NCBI RefSeq assembly: GCF_026625885.1
Contig: NZ_CP113068.1
Span: 1,178,001 to 1,242,000 of the forward strand
DNA length: 64,000 nt
Direction of reading: 5' to 3'
From: Roseateles sp. SL47
GTDB lineage: Bacteria; Pseudomonadota; Gammaproteobacteria; Burkholderiales; Burkholderiaceae_C
Shown: one piece after another, positions 32,388-43,766 of the stretch
Numbering within the stretch: the first letter of the stretch is position 1
Layout: each line of letters begins with the position of its first letter
Notes under the pieces: model-generated
Seen by the model: the letters and a program-made list of their open reading frames with translations, nothing else
Databases searched by the model: none
Told to the model about the DNA's origin: nothing
Position numbers and translations under genes: made by a program

Positions 32388-33428
32388 TTGAATAGCAAGA
32401 AGGCGCGAAAAGCAAAAGTACGGAATGCCATATTGAATACACTGACTCTTCCATTTGAAGGGATCAAGATGGCGAGTCATCCAATGGAGCGGTGGCACCG
32501 CGTTTTCATGGCAATCGATACGGCGTGGGAAGGTCCTGACCCTACCGCCAAGGGGTTCGCGGAATTCGAGCTAGATTTCGAGCACGCCTTGATGAGGCAG
32601 CTCGGGCCGTATTTTGATTTGCTTGCCCCGCTGGAGTTGACGCCCGAGAATATCGAATCGGCGGTCGAAGCAAAGGCGAGGGGAGCCTATTATCTTCTGC
32701 TGGGCGATCGTATTGTCTATATTGGTAAATCGGATGCCAAGGCTGGATTGCAGCAGCGACTGTTACGTCACTACAAGACACTTAAGCGAAGGAAGGGTAT
32801 TGACTGGTCAGAAATGAAATTCAAGGCCGTCAAAGTTGCGTCATTGGCTGCCCTTGATACCGAGTCACTATTGCTTCAGCTTTTCCAGAAGATGGGCGAG
32901 ATCGAAGGATCCAGCACCCGGCCTGAATGGAATCAATCAGGGTTCGGTTCGAACGATCCCGGTGTTGAACGCGATACTCAGCGCGTTTCAATTTTTGATC
33001 AAAAGTATCCCTTGGATCTTGATGCGATCATAGACCTGCCGGATATAGATCTCGAAGATACCCTATCGCTAGCAAAATATCTGGATTGGTTAAAGAAGCA
33101 GCTGAAGTTCACTTTCCGGATCCAGAAACGCAACATTCCGGGCGCTTCGAAGCTGGAGAAAGTCCAAGTGTCTTTTCCTCAGATGACCCAATCTGCGAGA
33201 TTGAAAGACCTGCTACTTAAAATTCATCAGGCCCTTCCAGAGGGGTGGATTTTGACAGTTCTGCGAGGTAAAGTCGTTTTGTATGTGAACGATGAGCGTC
33301 CTTACAAAAGCCCTTTATGGCGACTGATAGCGTGTTCCCCAGTGAGCGGGGGGCCTAATTACGATCTGGGTGATGTCGGAAATCCAGAGGCCACGAAGGA
33401 AGATGTAGACGAGGAGAACGACGACTAA
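32388..33428 (+). CDS. Eco29kI-like GIY-YIG restriction endonuclease
   Basis: 346 aa. The region around residues 98-130 reads GAYYLLLGDRIVYIGKSDA with LQQRLLRHYKTL, the GIY-YIG nuclease core: YY, YIG, catalytic Arg, and the later Glu in LDTESLLLQL. This and the total layout fit the Eco29kI family of type II enzymes (type specificity CCGCGG). An acidic C-terminus ends EDVDEENDD. The sequence is visibly less GC-rich than the surrounding genes, a sign of transfer. It is convergent with a cytosine-C5 methyltransferase, the expected partner. Specificity is family inference. Confidence 0.82.
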   Translation: MNSKKARKAKVRNAILNTLTLPFEGIKMASHPMERWHRVFMAIDTAWEGPDPTAKGFAEFELDFEHALMRQLGPYFDLLAPLELTPENIESAVEAKARGAYYLLLGDRIVYIGKSDAKAGLQQRLLRHYKTLKRRKGIDWSEMKFKAVKVASLAALDTESLLLQLFQKMGEIEGSSTRPEWNQSGFGSNDPGVERDTQRVSIFDQKYPLDLDAIIDLPDIDLEDTLSLAKYLDWLKKQLKFTFRIQKRNIPGASKLEKVQVSFPQMTQSARLKDLLLKIHQALPEGWILTVLRGKVVLYVNDERPYKSPLWRLIACSPVSGGPNYDLGDVGNPEATKEDVDEENDD

Positions 33429-33488
33429 GCGACACCGGCTCATGGTGTCGGGATCATCGACGCAGGTTTGTGACGGTTTAAAGGTTTT

Positions 33489-34682
33489 TTAAACCAGAAC
33501 TTCGACCAAACGTGAGGCAACTGCCCGGCCCAGATCAACGGGGACTGCATTCCCGAGTTGCCGCATTACCTCTCCCCATGAGCCCGAAAAATGGTAATCA
33601 TCCGGAAAGGTCTGGATGCGGGCACTCTCGCGTACAGTGAAATAGCGCACAGTCCCATCTAACTGCCGCATCATATTTTCCCCGCCAGGCACGCCATGGT
33701 CGCCCGCTTTTAGCGCCTTGGAAGGTTCATCTAAGGGGCTGCCTGTGTGGCCCGGGTAAGAACGTGCACCGGGCTGAAAACGATGCGCCTGAATTTTGTT
33801 GTTCGGATACTTTTCCGGATCGGGAAGATCGCAGATGGCGTCACGGACAGTCTGCCATGGTTGGCCCATCGTCGGTCTCAACGCATCTCGTAGGTGAAGA
33901 ATTCGTTTCTGCAGACTCGGAGGCGGGTTGGGTCTGGCCTTCTTGGCCACTTTATGTCTCTCCCAGTAGTCTCCTGAAACGTACTGATCAAACAACAACG
34001 CCTCTTGAGTATGGGTGGGCCACGGGAAGGAGAACTCTTTCTTGAGATCCTCGCGAATACCGACGAAAACGACCCTATGGCGTCTCTGAGGTACACCAAA
34101 ATCGGCCGCATCGAGAACCCGGAAGATGACCCGATACTCTGGCTTTGCACCCCTTGTTTTATGTCGCTCAAGCCGCGAAAGATGTTCTGACCATTGTTCA
34201 GACGGCTTTGCAATCAAGTTAGGGTATTCAAGCTGAAGAAGGATGTACGCAAAATAGTTCGCGAAGGATGGACGTGTTAATCCCCTGACGTTCTCAAACA
34301 TGAAGGCGCGGGGACGGATGTCCCTGACAGCTCGAATCGCCTGCGGGAACATATCGCGCGTATCCAGGAAGGCTTGATGCTTGCCACCTGCCGAGAATGG
34401 TTGGCATGGTGGGCCACCACTGAGGATGTCGATGCCCTGAAACGGCGAAAAATCAACACCGCGCACGTCAGCCTCGGTTGGCTCCGGCCAATGTTGTACG
34501 AGGCTGTGCCCTGCAGTCCGATTTTGACGAATCGTTTCGCAAGCGTCGGTGTTCCACTCGATAACGCCGTGATGCTGAATGCCGGCCTTGGTCATGCCAA
34601 GAGCCAATCCTCCTGCGCCCGCGAATAGCTCGAGTGATTGCAAGGACCCTTGGTGCGGGGAAACGGAGTTCGTCATAAACAC
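33489..34682 (-). CDS. DNA cytosine-C5 methyltransferase (Eco29kI-system partner)
   Basis: 397 aa. C5-methyltransferase motifs occur in order: I SLELFAGAGGLALGMTKAGI, IV GGPPCQPFSAGG with the catalytic Cys, VI FENVRGL, VIII PQRRHRVVFVGIR, and IX/X near the C-terminus (ESARIQTFPDDYHF, QLGNAVPVDLGRAVA). The variable region between VIII and IX sets specificity. It faces the GIY-YIG nuclease gene with a 60-bp gap and has the same lower GC content, so both probably arrived together. Confidence 0.93.
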   Translation of the reverse strand: MFMTNSVSPHQGSLQSLELFAGAGGLALGMTKAGIQHHGVIEWNTDACETIRQNRTAGHSLVQHWPEPTEADVRGVDFSPFQGIDILSGGPPCQPFSAGGKHQAFLDTRDMFPQAIRAVRDIRPRAFMFENVRGLTRPSFANYFAYILLQLEYPNLIAKPSEQWSEHLSRLERHKTRGAKPEYRVIFRVLDAADFGVPQRRHRVVFVGIREDLKKEFSFPWPTHTQEALLFDQYVSGDYWERHKVAKKARPNPPPSLQKRILHLRDALRPTMGQPWQTVRDAICDLPDPEKYPNNKIQAHRFQPGARSYPGHTGSPLDEPSKALKAGDHGVPGGENMMRQLDGTVRYFTVRESARIQTFPDDYHFSGSWGEVMRQLGNAVPVDLGRAVASRLVEVLV

Positions 34683-35073
34683 GTGGGGCGACTAAGCTTT
34701 TGTGGATCAGGTTAGGGATGTCAGAAGAACTTACGAACCCGCACGATTAAATGACTGTACGAATGGACAGTATCTTAAGGCCGGAGCCAAGGTCGTGTCA
34801 TCGCAGAATTTAGTCAGTGTGCACAGGTCTCTTGCAATCCAACTGGCGGCAAAGAGTGTCATCGTCGGTTGCCCTAACGACAACGCAAGACGTTGTCCGG
34901 GTTGTCAAGGAGGCCACCGCAGGTCAGGAGCAAGGGGGGGCGGAGAAAGCTATACCCCCTTGTTGACCCGGGAATAAGGTGCGACATCGCCCTCTTGCAG
35001 TCTCTCTGTGCGCGCCGATTTTATGCCTCTCAACATGCTCCGCTTGGAGGCAAGCGTGGAGGTGTTGTTGTCA
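34683..35073. other. Intergenic region, no gene recognised
   Basis: 391 bp between the cytosine methylase start and the beta-lactamase-fold gene end. It must hold the methylase promoter. The small frames (up to 91 aa) have no recognisable motif, and a GGGGGGCGGAG stretch near 34936 is the only local oddity. The right part lies at the edge of the restriction-modification insertion. Confidence 0.5.
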
Positions 35074-36309
35074 TCACCGCGCGCCCAACGAGCCGTACAC
35101 CGCATCGCGCAGCTCCGTGACGAAGCGGCCGGACATGCCTTCGTACAGCGTGTTGGTGAGGGCAACGACGCTGAGCCCTTGCGCCCGATCCACGAACCAG
35201 GCGTGCCCGTAGGCACCGCCCCAACGCCAGGTGCCTTCCGACTCAGGCGTCGCGGCAAGTCCTGGGTCACGCAAGACCGAGAACCCCAGCCCGAAGCCGA
35301 AGCCCGGCGCATTGGGGAGTTCGTCGCCGCCCGTCTGGTCCCGCCCCATCTCTGCGATCAGGTCACTGGGAAGCAGCGCGCTGCCCCCTCTGCGCAAGGA
35401 TTCCAGCAGGCGCAGGAAGTCCTCGGCCGTGCCCGCCATGCCCGCGCCACCCGATGGAAAAGCCTCTGGATCGAAGATGCGGGCCGGGCTGTAGGCGATG
35501 CCGATCGCGCCCTCGAAGGCCGAGACGGTTTCGCCTTCGGCTAAGCGGTGCGGCAGCGGCATGTCGTTCACATAGGCGGTGGCGACGCGCTGCGGATTGC
35601 GGGCGAAGAAATCGGTGTCTGCCATGCCCAGCGGGCCGGTCACCAATTGGCGCACCACGTCGCTCAACGGCGCGCCCTGCACTCGCTGGATCAGGGCGCC
35701 CAGCACGTCTGTCGCCAGCGAGTACCCCCAGGCCGTGCCCGGCTCGTACAACAGCGGAACGCTGGCGATGCGCCGAAGGTTCTCCTCCAGGCTGATGCCG
35801 GACGCATCCATACCGTCCGACACGCCGGCCCGTGCATAGGCGCCATCCGTGTCCGCTTCGAAGAAGCGGTAGCCCAACCCAGCGGTATGGCTGAGCAGTT
35901 GCCGCGCCGTGATCCGCGCAGGCCGTCCATCGGGCAAGCGCGGCTGGAACTCGGGCAACCAGCGCTCGATGTCCTCGTCCAGGTCGAGCCGTCCCTGCGC
36001 CACCAGCACCAGGGCCGCGCTGGAGACGATGGGTTTGCTGACTGACGCCAGACGGAAGACCGTGTCGAGTTTCATCGGCCTCGCGATTTCCCGGTCCGCC
36101 AGACCGGCGGCCTGGCTGTGGATCAGTTCGCCGTCGCGGGCCACCAGTACCACCGCGCCCACCAAGCGCTGCGCGTCCAGAGCCGCTTGAACAGCAGCCT
36201 GGACGCGGGTGAGCACGCGATCGGGAAGAGGGGCAGGCGCGAGCGTGGCACACGCCGGAGAGATGGTGAGGGCCATGAGGAATTTCCTTCGGTCAATGGG
36301 CATGGCCAT
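35074..36309 (-). CDS. Serine hydrolase, beta-lactamase / class C penicillin-binding fold
   Basis: 411 aa from ATG 36309 (an alternative is ATG 36303). The N-terminus (MAMPIDRRKFLMALTISPAC) has an RRKF twin-arginine-like signal for export. The active-site SxxK is LASVSKPIVSS. YSLATDVLG holds the Tyr of the YxN-like motif, and WGGAYGHAWFVD supplies the third (HxG-like) motif. The family includes esterases and EstB-like enzymes as well as beta-lactamases, so drug hydrolysis should not be assumed. It is divergent from a LysR gene with a palindrome between them, like an ampC/ampR arrangement. Confidence 0.88.
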   Translation of the reverse strand: MAMPIDRRKFLMALTISPACATLAPAPLPDRVLTRVQAAVQAALDAQRLVGAVVLVARDGELIHSQAAGLADREIARPMKLDTVFRLASVSKPIVSSAALVLVAQGRLDLDEDIERWLPEFQPRLPDGRPARITARQLLSHTAGLGYRFFEADTDGAYARAGVSDGMDASGISLEENLRRIASVPLLYEPGTAWGYSLATDVLGALIQRVQGAPLSDVVRQLVTGPLGMADTDFFARNPQRVATAYVNDMPLPHRLAEGETVSAFEGAIGIAYSPARIFDPEAFPSGGAGMAGTAEDFLRLLESLRRGGSALLPSDLIAEMGRDQTGGDELPNAPGFGFGLGFSVLRDPGLAATPESEGTWRWGGAYGHAWFVDRAQGLSVVALTNTLYEGMSGRFVTELRDAVYGSLGAR

Positions 36310-36347
36310 CACGATAGAAATCCTGCGATTAAAGATAAAGTGGGGTG

Positions 36348-36370
36348 CAGTTCCTTGTTGTGTGGAACTG
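36348..36370. promoter_or_regulatory. Palindromic operator in the hydrolase/LysR divergent promoter
   Basis: CAGTTCC and GGAACTG form a perfect 7-bp inverted repeat with a 9-nt spacer between the divergent hydrolase and LysR genes, at 36348-36370. It ends at the LysR start. It is a plausible operator for the LysR protein or another repressor. Confidence 0.5.
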
Positions 36371-36371
36371 A

Positions 36372-37313
36372 ATGTCCGCAATGAAGTTTCAAGATATGGA
36401 CAGCCTGAACGGTTTTGTGGTGTTCGTGCAGGTCGCTGAAACCCGCAGCTTCGTGGCCGCTGGTCGGCTGCTGGGTGTGTCGGCCTCCGCGGTCGGCAAG
36501 AGCGTGGTGCGGCTGGAAGAGAAATTGGGCGTGCGCCTGTTCCACCGCAGCACGCGCAGCGTCACGCTGACGGCCGAAGGCACGCTGTTCCTGGAGCGCA
36601 GCCGGCGCATCCTGGCCGAGATCGAGGCGGCAGAGCTGGAACTGTCGGAGGCGAGCGCTTCGCCGCGTGGCCGCCTTCGGGTGAGCCTGCCGCTGGTCAG
36701 TTCGCTGGTGCTGCCGGTGCTCGGAGACTTCATGCGGCAATACCCGGAGATCGAACTGGACCTGGACTTCACCGACCGGATGGTCGATGTGATCGAGGAA
36801 GGCTTCGATGCCGTGGTGCGGACCGGAGAGCCGAGCGATTCGCGCCTCTCGGCCAGGCGTCTCGGCACCTTTCGTTCGATGCTGGTCGCGTCGCCGGACT
36901 ACCTCGCGAAAAGAGGGACGCCGAAAGCGCCGACCGATCTGCTGAGCCACACCTGCTTGCACTACCGGTTTCCCAACAGCGGCAAGTTGGAGACGTGGGC
37001 CTTGCGCCGACCTGCGGGCGAAACCGAACTTCAGTTGCCCCCGTCGATGATCTGCAACAACATCGAGACGCGCGTGTGCTTTGCCTTGCAGGGCTTGGGC
37101 ATCGCCTATTTGCCTGATTTCTCGATCAGGCAGCCGCTGGCCGATGGGCGACTGCTCCAAGTGTTGGCCGACCACGTGGAGCGGACGGGTGTATTTCACG
37201 TACTTTGGCCCGCAAGCAAGCACCCCTCTCCGAAGGTCCGGGCCTTGGTCGATTTTCTGTGCGCCCAGGTGTTCCCGGTGCCTGACGGCCAGCGGCGCCG
37301 AGGCAACCGATAA
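36372..37313 (+). CDS. LysR family transcriptional regulator
   Basis: 313 aa (starts at 36372, 36381 or 36396 are possible). The HTH is FVQVAETRSFVAAGRLLGVS with ASAVGKSVVRLEEKLGVRLF, and HRSTRSVTLTAEG follows. The effector domain belongs to the CrgA-like group (GRLRVSLPLVSSLVLPVLGD). It probably regulates the divergent serine hydrolase. The sequence shows no damage. Confidence 0.93.
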   Translation: MSAMKFQDMDSLNGFVVFVQVAETRSFVAAGRLLGVSASAVGKSVVRLEEKLGVRLFHRSTRSVTLTAEGTLFLERSRRILAEIEAAELELSEASASPRGRLRVSLPLVSSLVLPVLGDFMRQYPEIELDLDFTDRMVDVIEEGFDAVVRTGEPSDSRLSARRLGTFRSMLVASPDYLAKRGTPKAPTDLLSHTCLHYRFPNSGKLETWALRRPAGETELQLPPSMICNNIETRVCFALQGLGIAYLPDFSIRQPLADGRLLQVLADHVERTGVFHVLWPASKHPSPKVRALVDFLCAQVFPVPDGQRRRGNR

Positions 37314-37578
37314 GTGCTTGACGCGCATAAGACCAGACGGCACCTGCACATCAACCGACTTGATTTGCGACCAACCTCAACCCCACGAATGATGTGCGCC
37401 GGTGCCGGAGTTGAAAGGAAAGCAGCGGGTAGCAGGCGAGGCAAGATGGAGCGCCGATGGAAGCGGCGGTTGAATCGACACTGGGCCTCAGCGAGGTTGG
37501 TCCGGAGCAGATCGTCGATCACCTGAGCGAGCGGCTGCGGTCAAACAAACCACTCTTGGACCTGGTTGCCCCTATGGG

Positions 37579-37830
37579 TCAGCTGTCTCGGTAATCCGCT
37601 TCGCCAGCCTTCCAATAGCCCGTGGCGCTCACGCGATGCTGCTCCAGCTCGCGCTCCTGCAAGCCATGCGAGGGCAGTGTGCGGACGGCGCCTGACTCAC
37701 CTGCAATCCACAGATAGCCCGGGCCTGGCGGCAGCGGCCTGTGCATCAGGCTCTTACGCAACGCGACGCCCGGTGCGTCCTGCACATCCAGCTACACCAC
37801 GCCACGCGCAGTGCCGTCGCGCTGACGATC
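37579..37830 (-). pseudogene. C-terminal fragment of siderophore-interacting protein
   Basis: The minus-strand frame reads LDVQDAPGVALRKSLMHRPL and PPGPGYLWIAGESGAVRTL, then RVSATGYWKAGEADYRDS to a stop. This matches the NAD-binding end of SIP-type ferric-siderophore reductases (GYLWIAGE...GYWKAGEADY). The frame is interrupted by a stop upstream of LDVQDA, and the FAD-binding half is missing. A decayed iron-uptake gene. Confidence 0.75.
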
Positions 37831-37942
37831 GGCTGCCCGCTGCATTGAGCACGCGGGCACGCATCGTTCTGAGCAGCGTAGACGGCGAACTCAAGGTGTC
37901 GGTCCGGTCTACCCCGTCTCTTGACCAGCCGTGCCGGAACGC

Positions 37943-38473
37943 TCACAGGTCCAGCACATGCCGGAGTTGGCCATAGGGCACGCTCCAGGCCGCCTCGCCG
38001 GTGTCGACGCTGGCGGTTTTGGGGTTGCAGCGTGTGATGACCCCGATGTGGGTCCGCAGGTGGCGGTCGGTAAAGGAGACTTTCTCGCCGCGCGCGAAGT
38101 CGTCACGTGTGGGCTTGGGGGGAGCCGCAGGTGGCGGTGACGCGTGGGTTTGAGGCTGAGGGGGCGCTCCGGGTATGGGCGGTTCAATGGCGGCGTAGGG
38201 CAGTTTCCATTGCACCAGCTGCTGGGTGTCATGCAGCGTCAGTTGCGCATCGCGCATTTCAACGATGCGCCCCTCGCGCATGATGTCTCGCCGTTGGTCG
38301 TAGAACTTCACCACCTGACCCAGGTGCAGGTCCTTGCGGATGGCGACGATGCGACGCGGGTCGCTCATCAGCCGTTCAAGCAGCGCGCTGAGCTGGTAGA
38401 GATCCAGCGTCGTCGCTTGGTTCAGGGCGTCAATCAGCGCCGTATCTTGCATTGGCGGCGTTCGGGTATTCAT
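37943..38473 (-). CDS. IS66-associated hypothetical passenger protein
   Basis: 176 aa. The ATG overlaps the stop of the IS66 transposase remnant (ATGA), so it was translated with the transposase and is probably part of that element. The N-terminal half is helical and charged (DLYQLSALLERLMSDPRRIV, then VKFYDQRRDIMREGRIVEMR with a small-barrel-like pattern). A Pro-rich linker and a second small beta-rich part follow (EKVSFTDRHLRTHIGVITRC). The two halves look like paired KOW/SH3-like modules. I do not recognise the family. Confidence 0.55.
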   Translation of the reverse strand: MNTRTPPMQDTALIDALNQATTLDLYQLSALLERLMSDPRRIVAIRKDLHLGQVVKFYDQRRDIMREGRIVEMRDAQLTLHDTQQLVQWKLPYAAIEPPIPGAPPQPQTHASPPPAAPPKPTRDDFARGEKVSFTDRHLRTHIGVITRCNPKTASVDTGEAAWSVPYGQLRHVLDL

Positions 38474-39131
38474 GCCGGCTTCCAGTTCATGGGGAGCAGT
38501 TCTTCCAGGCGATCCTGGCGATCCTGGCGATGGTAATTGATGCGCTGCAGAACGTCGCGAAGGCAGGCCGCCATCACGTGGGAGAGCTGGACGGGGCCGG
38601 CGTTGCTTCGTGCCAGGGGGGATGGTTGGGCCCAGGCGTTGCGGATGGTGGAGCGTCCGGCTTCGTCCTTGCAGCGGTACTTCAGGCGTGCATGCTGCAG
38701 CACCTCCAGCCGGGCCGGGGTGTACTCCAGCATCTCGCTGAGTTCCTCGCTGATGCGAACGACCCTTGTAAAGCTGGCCTTGTCCTCGTCGCTGAGGTCG
38801 TGCTCGATACGTCGGCGCGGCAAGCTGGGGTCAATGGCCGGGCGGCCCGGCGGCGGTGGTGGCTCTTGACCTCGTGGCGTTGTTCGGGCGGCACCGGGAT
38901 CTGGACACGGTCTTGCCAGAGCTCGAGTTGCAGCACCGTGAGGACTTCGCTGCGCCCGCCAAAGACCCGGCGCTTGAACTCCGCCAGTCGCGCGGACCGC
39001 GAGGCCATCTGCTGGTGGACCTGTGCCTGCTGGGCGTGGAAGGACTGCACCAGCAGATCCCTGAGGACCTCGGGGGCGTTGGGAAGACTTGCGCGATCGA
39101 CGGAAGCGGCCAGCAGTTGCATGGCCTGCAT
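38470..39131 (-). mobile_element. IS66-family transposase remnant
   Basis: The N-terminal part reads LAEFKRRVFGGRSEVLTVLQ and PVPPEQRHEVKSHHRR. A frame change near 38840 is followed by RRRIEHDLSDEDKASF, ISEELSEMLEYTPARLEVLQ and KYRCKDEAGRSTIRNAWAQP. The sequence then jumps to the extreme C-terminus (LEELLPMNWKP). The catalytic core between them is deleted, so the element is dead. A 9-bp repeat (GGCGATCCT) near 38510-38530 lies at the deletion joint. Confidence 0.88.
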
Positions 39132-39309
39132 GATTGCAGCGCGGGCCGGGAGGGGGGGCGGAGAATTGCGAATTGCGAATGGCGAACGGTGGTTCGCGAA
39201 TGCCCGACGCCCCCAGCCCAGCTCACGCAGAGGTCAAATGACGGCGCTGGCCTGCGGCGGCGACCGATGAAGACGAACACCTGGCCCGATAGCAGACTCC
39301 CCTCGCCAG

Positions 39310-39337
39310 CAAAAACGCCCGGGCGAACCGGGCGTTT
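39310..39337. terminator. Bidirectional hairpin terminator
   Basis: AACGCCCG (39314-39321) pairs with CGGGCGTT (39329-39336), with A residues before and T residues after. It sits between the IS66 remnant and the Tae4-like fragment. Confidence 0.7.
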
Positions 39338-39339
39338 CC

Positions 39340-39765
39340 ATGTCCCGAACATGTCGGAGCCTTTCACTATCTGTGCGGACCCCCAAGCAGCGCTGGTCCA
39401 ACACCTGTGCGGTACGCATGAGCTACCTCCTCAGCGAGTCAGGCGTCCACATCCCGCGCATGCCGGGCAAGACTGTGACCGGTGGCGACAAGCGGCAGTA
39501 TTTTTTCCGGGTTAGGGATCTCATTGCCTTCCTGCAGCAGCATTGGGGCAGACCTGAAATTGTCACTTTCCCGCCGTCTGGTGGTGGCCCTCTCAGGGGG
39601 AAAAAGGGCGTGATCCTCTTCGAGGTCACTGGTTGGTCGGACGCGGCAGGCCATGCGACTGTGTTCAACGGGACCCACTGCTACGACCACTGCTACTTCA
39701 ATGAACCCGGCGGCACGTATCGTACGGACCGGGCAAAAAATAGCCCGGCAATGCCGGGCTCTTGA
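39340..39765 (+). pseudogene. Tae4-type peptidoglycan amidase (T6SS effector), truncated at both ends
   Basis: The frame reads RWSNTCAVRMSYLLSESGVH, FFRVRDLIAFLQQHWGRPEI, KKGVILFEVTGWSDAAGHAT and CYDHCYFNEPGGTYRTDRA. This is the Tae4 core, with the catalytic Cys in NTCAVRMSY and the His in AGHATVFN. About 30-40 N-terminal residues are missing, and the C-terminus is replaced by sequence of the gyrB terminator. No Tai4-like immunity gene or T6SS gene is adjacent. Catalytic residues remain, so residual activity cannot be excluded, but it looks like an orphan fragment left by rearrangement. Confidence 0.7.
39735..39760 (-). terminator. gyrB terminator
   Basis: On the minus strand AGCCCGGC pairs with GCCGGGCT across ATT, followed by a six-T tract (A at 39735-39740 on the plus strand). 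It is about 115 bp after the gyrB stop and is read through by the Tae4-like frame on the other strand. Confidence 0.85.
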
Positions 39766-39876
39766 AGCGACATGTTTGTCGATGGCTGAACGCTCGGCAC
39801 GAGCCTCAGATCGCCACGACTATCGGCAGAGCGTTGCGTTCACAACAGCAAAACTTTGCTCGCGCCTACCCCCCCA

Positions 39877-42432
<2,556 letters not shown>

Positions 42433-42477
42433 CTATCTAGCTAGAGCCCCCGCCGCGCGGGAGCTGAGGGCGCGCAA

Positions 42478-42502
42478 CCTCCGCTCAAGATCAAAGCGGA
42501 GG
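42478..42502. other. Hairpin between dnaN and gyrB
   Basis: CCTCCGCT and AGCGGAGG pair across 9 nt just after the dnaN stop. There is no T tract, so it may attenuate or protect the transcript rather than end it. Confidence 0.5.
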
Positions 42503-42516
42503 CCGCGCAGCGGTGT

Positions 42517-43641
42517 TTAGATCCTCATCGGCATCACGACATACTTGAAGCCGGTCTGGTCAGGAATGCTGATCAGCGCGCTCGACGAGCTGTCGTTCAG
42601 GTCCACCCGCACCATGTCCTGGCTCATGTTGGCCAGCACATCCATGAGGTAGGTGACGTTGAAGCCGGTTTCGATCTGGTCGCCGCCGTAGTCGATCTCG
42701 ATTTCTTCCTTCGCCTCTTCCTGCTCGGCATTGCTGGACGCGATGGAGAGCAGGCCCGGATCGAAGGCCAGGCGCACCGCCTTGAACTTCTCGCTGGTCA
42801 GGATGGCCGCACGCTGCAGCGCCGCCAGCAGCTGCTGACGGCCCAGGATCACGTGGAAGCGGTGGTTCTTGGGGATGACGCGGTTGTAGTCCGGGAACTT
42901 GCCTTCCACCAGCTTGGTCACGAACTCCATGCCGCTGAAGCTGAACTTGGCCTGGTTGCCGGCAAAGCGCATTTCAATCGGCTGCTCTTCTTCCTCGCCC
43001 TTGCCGCCGTCCTTCAGCAGACGCATCAGTTCCAGCACCGTCTTGCGGGGCAAGATCACCTCCTGCTTGGGCATTTCGGTGTCCAGCTCAGCCTGCGCCA
43101 GCGCCAGGCGGTGACCGTCGGTGGCCACCAGCGTCAGGGTCTTGCCTTCGGCCACGAACAGGATGCCGTTGAGGTAGTAGCGGATGTCATGCACCGCCAT
43201 GGCGAAGTGCACCTGATTGATCAGGCCCTTCAAGGTCTTCTGGGGAACGCTGAACGCCGGGCCAAAGTCCGCCGCTTCCTGCACCAGCGGGAAATCTTCC
43301 GCCGGCAGGGTCTGCAGCGTGAAGCGGCTCTTGCCGCCCTGCAGCGTCATCTTGTTCTGGTTGGAGGTCAGGCTGACCGTCTGCTCCGACGGCATCGACC
43401 GCAGGATGTCGATCAGCTTGCGAGCCCCGATGGTGGAGGTGAAATCACCTTCGTCCCCATCGAATTCAACCGTGGTGCGCACCTGGATTTCCAGGTCGCT
43501 AGTGGTCAGCTCCACCTGTGAGCCCTGCTTGCGAAGCAGCACATTGGCCAGGATGGGCAAGGTATGGCGCCGCTCCACGATGCCGGACACCGCCTGCAAC
43601 GCGGCAAGCACTTTGTCCTGGCTGGCTTTCAACACGATCAT
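42517..43641 (-). CDS. dnaN: DNA polymerase III beta sliding clamp
   Basis: 374 aa from MIVLKASQDKVLAALQAVSG, with the three repeated clamp domains (about 1-120, 130-250, 255-374). The C-terminus ends in YVVMPMRI, the usual beta-clamp MPMR end that forms the binding pocket for polymerase and other partners. It is located between dnaA and gyrB on the same strand, as in most bacteria. Confidence 0.98.
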   Translation of the reverse strand: MIVLKASQDKVLAALQAVSGIVERRHTLPILANVLLRKQGSQVELTTSDLEIQVRTTVEFDGDEGDFTSTIGARKLIDILRSMPSEQTVSLTSNQNKMTLQGGKSRFTLQTLPAEDFPLVQEAADFGPAFSVPQKTLKGLINQVHFAMAVHDIRYYLNGILFVAEGKTLTLVATDGHRLALAQAELDTEMPKQEVILPRKTVLELMRLLKDGGKGEEEEQPIEMRFAGNQAKFSFSGMEFVTKLVEGKFPDYNRVIPKNHRFHVILGRQQLLAALQRAAILTSEKFKAVRLAFDPGLLSIASSNAEQEEAKEEIEIDYGGDQIETGFNVTYLMDVLANMSQDMVRVDLNDSSSSALISIPDQTGFKYVVMPMRI

Positions 43642-43766
43642 GTCAACCTCTCTCCACTGTTGGCTGTTCGCTTTTCAGGCGTTCCCGACATTCCAGGGGG
43701 TCCAACTCTGGCCCGCCGCCACTCTGGCAAACGCGCTATTTTCGCTGATGACGGAGTGTTTTTTCG

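Noticed and set aside
35074..36309. Antibiotic-resistance beta-lactamase
   Set aside because: The SxxK motif and fold also fit esterases and DD-peptidase relatives; the sequence does not allow a resistance claim.
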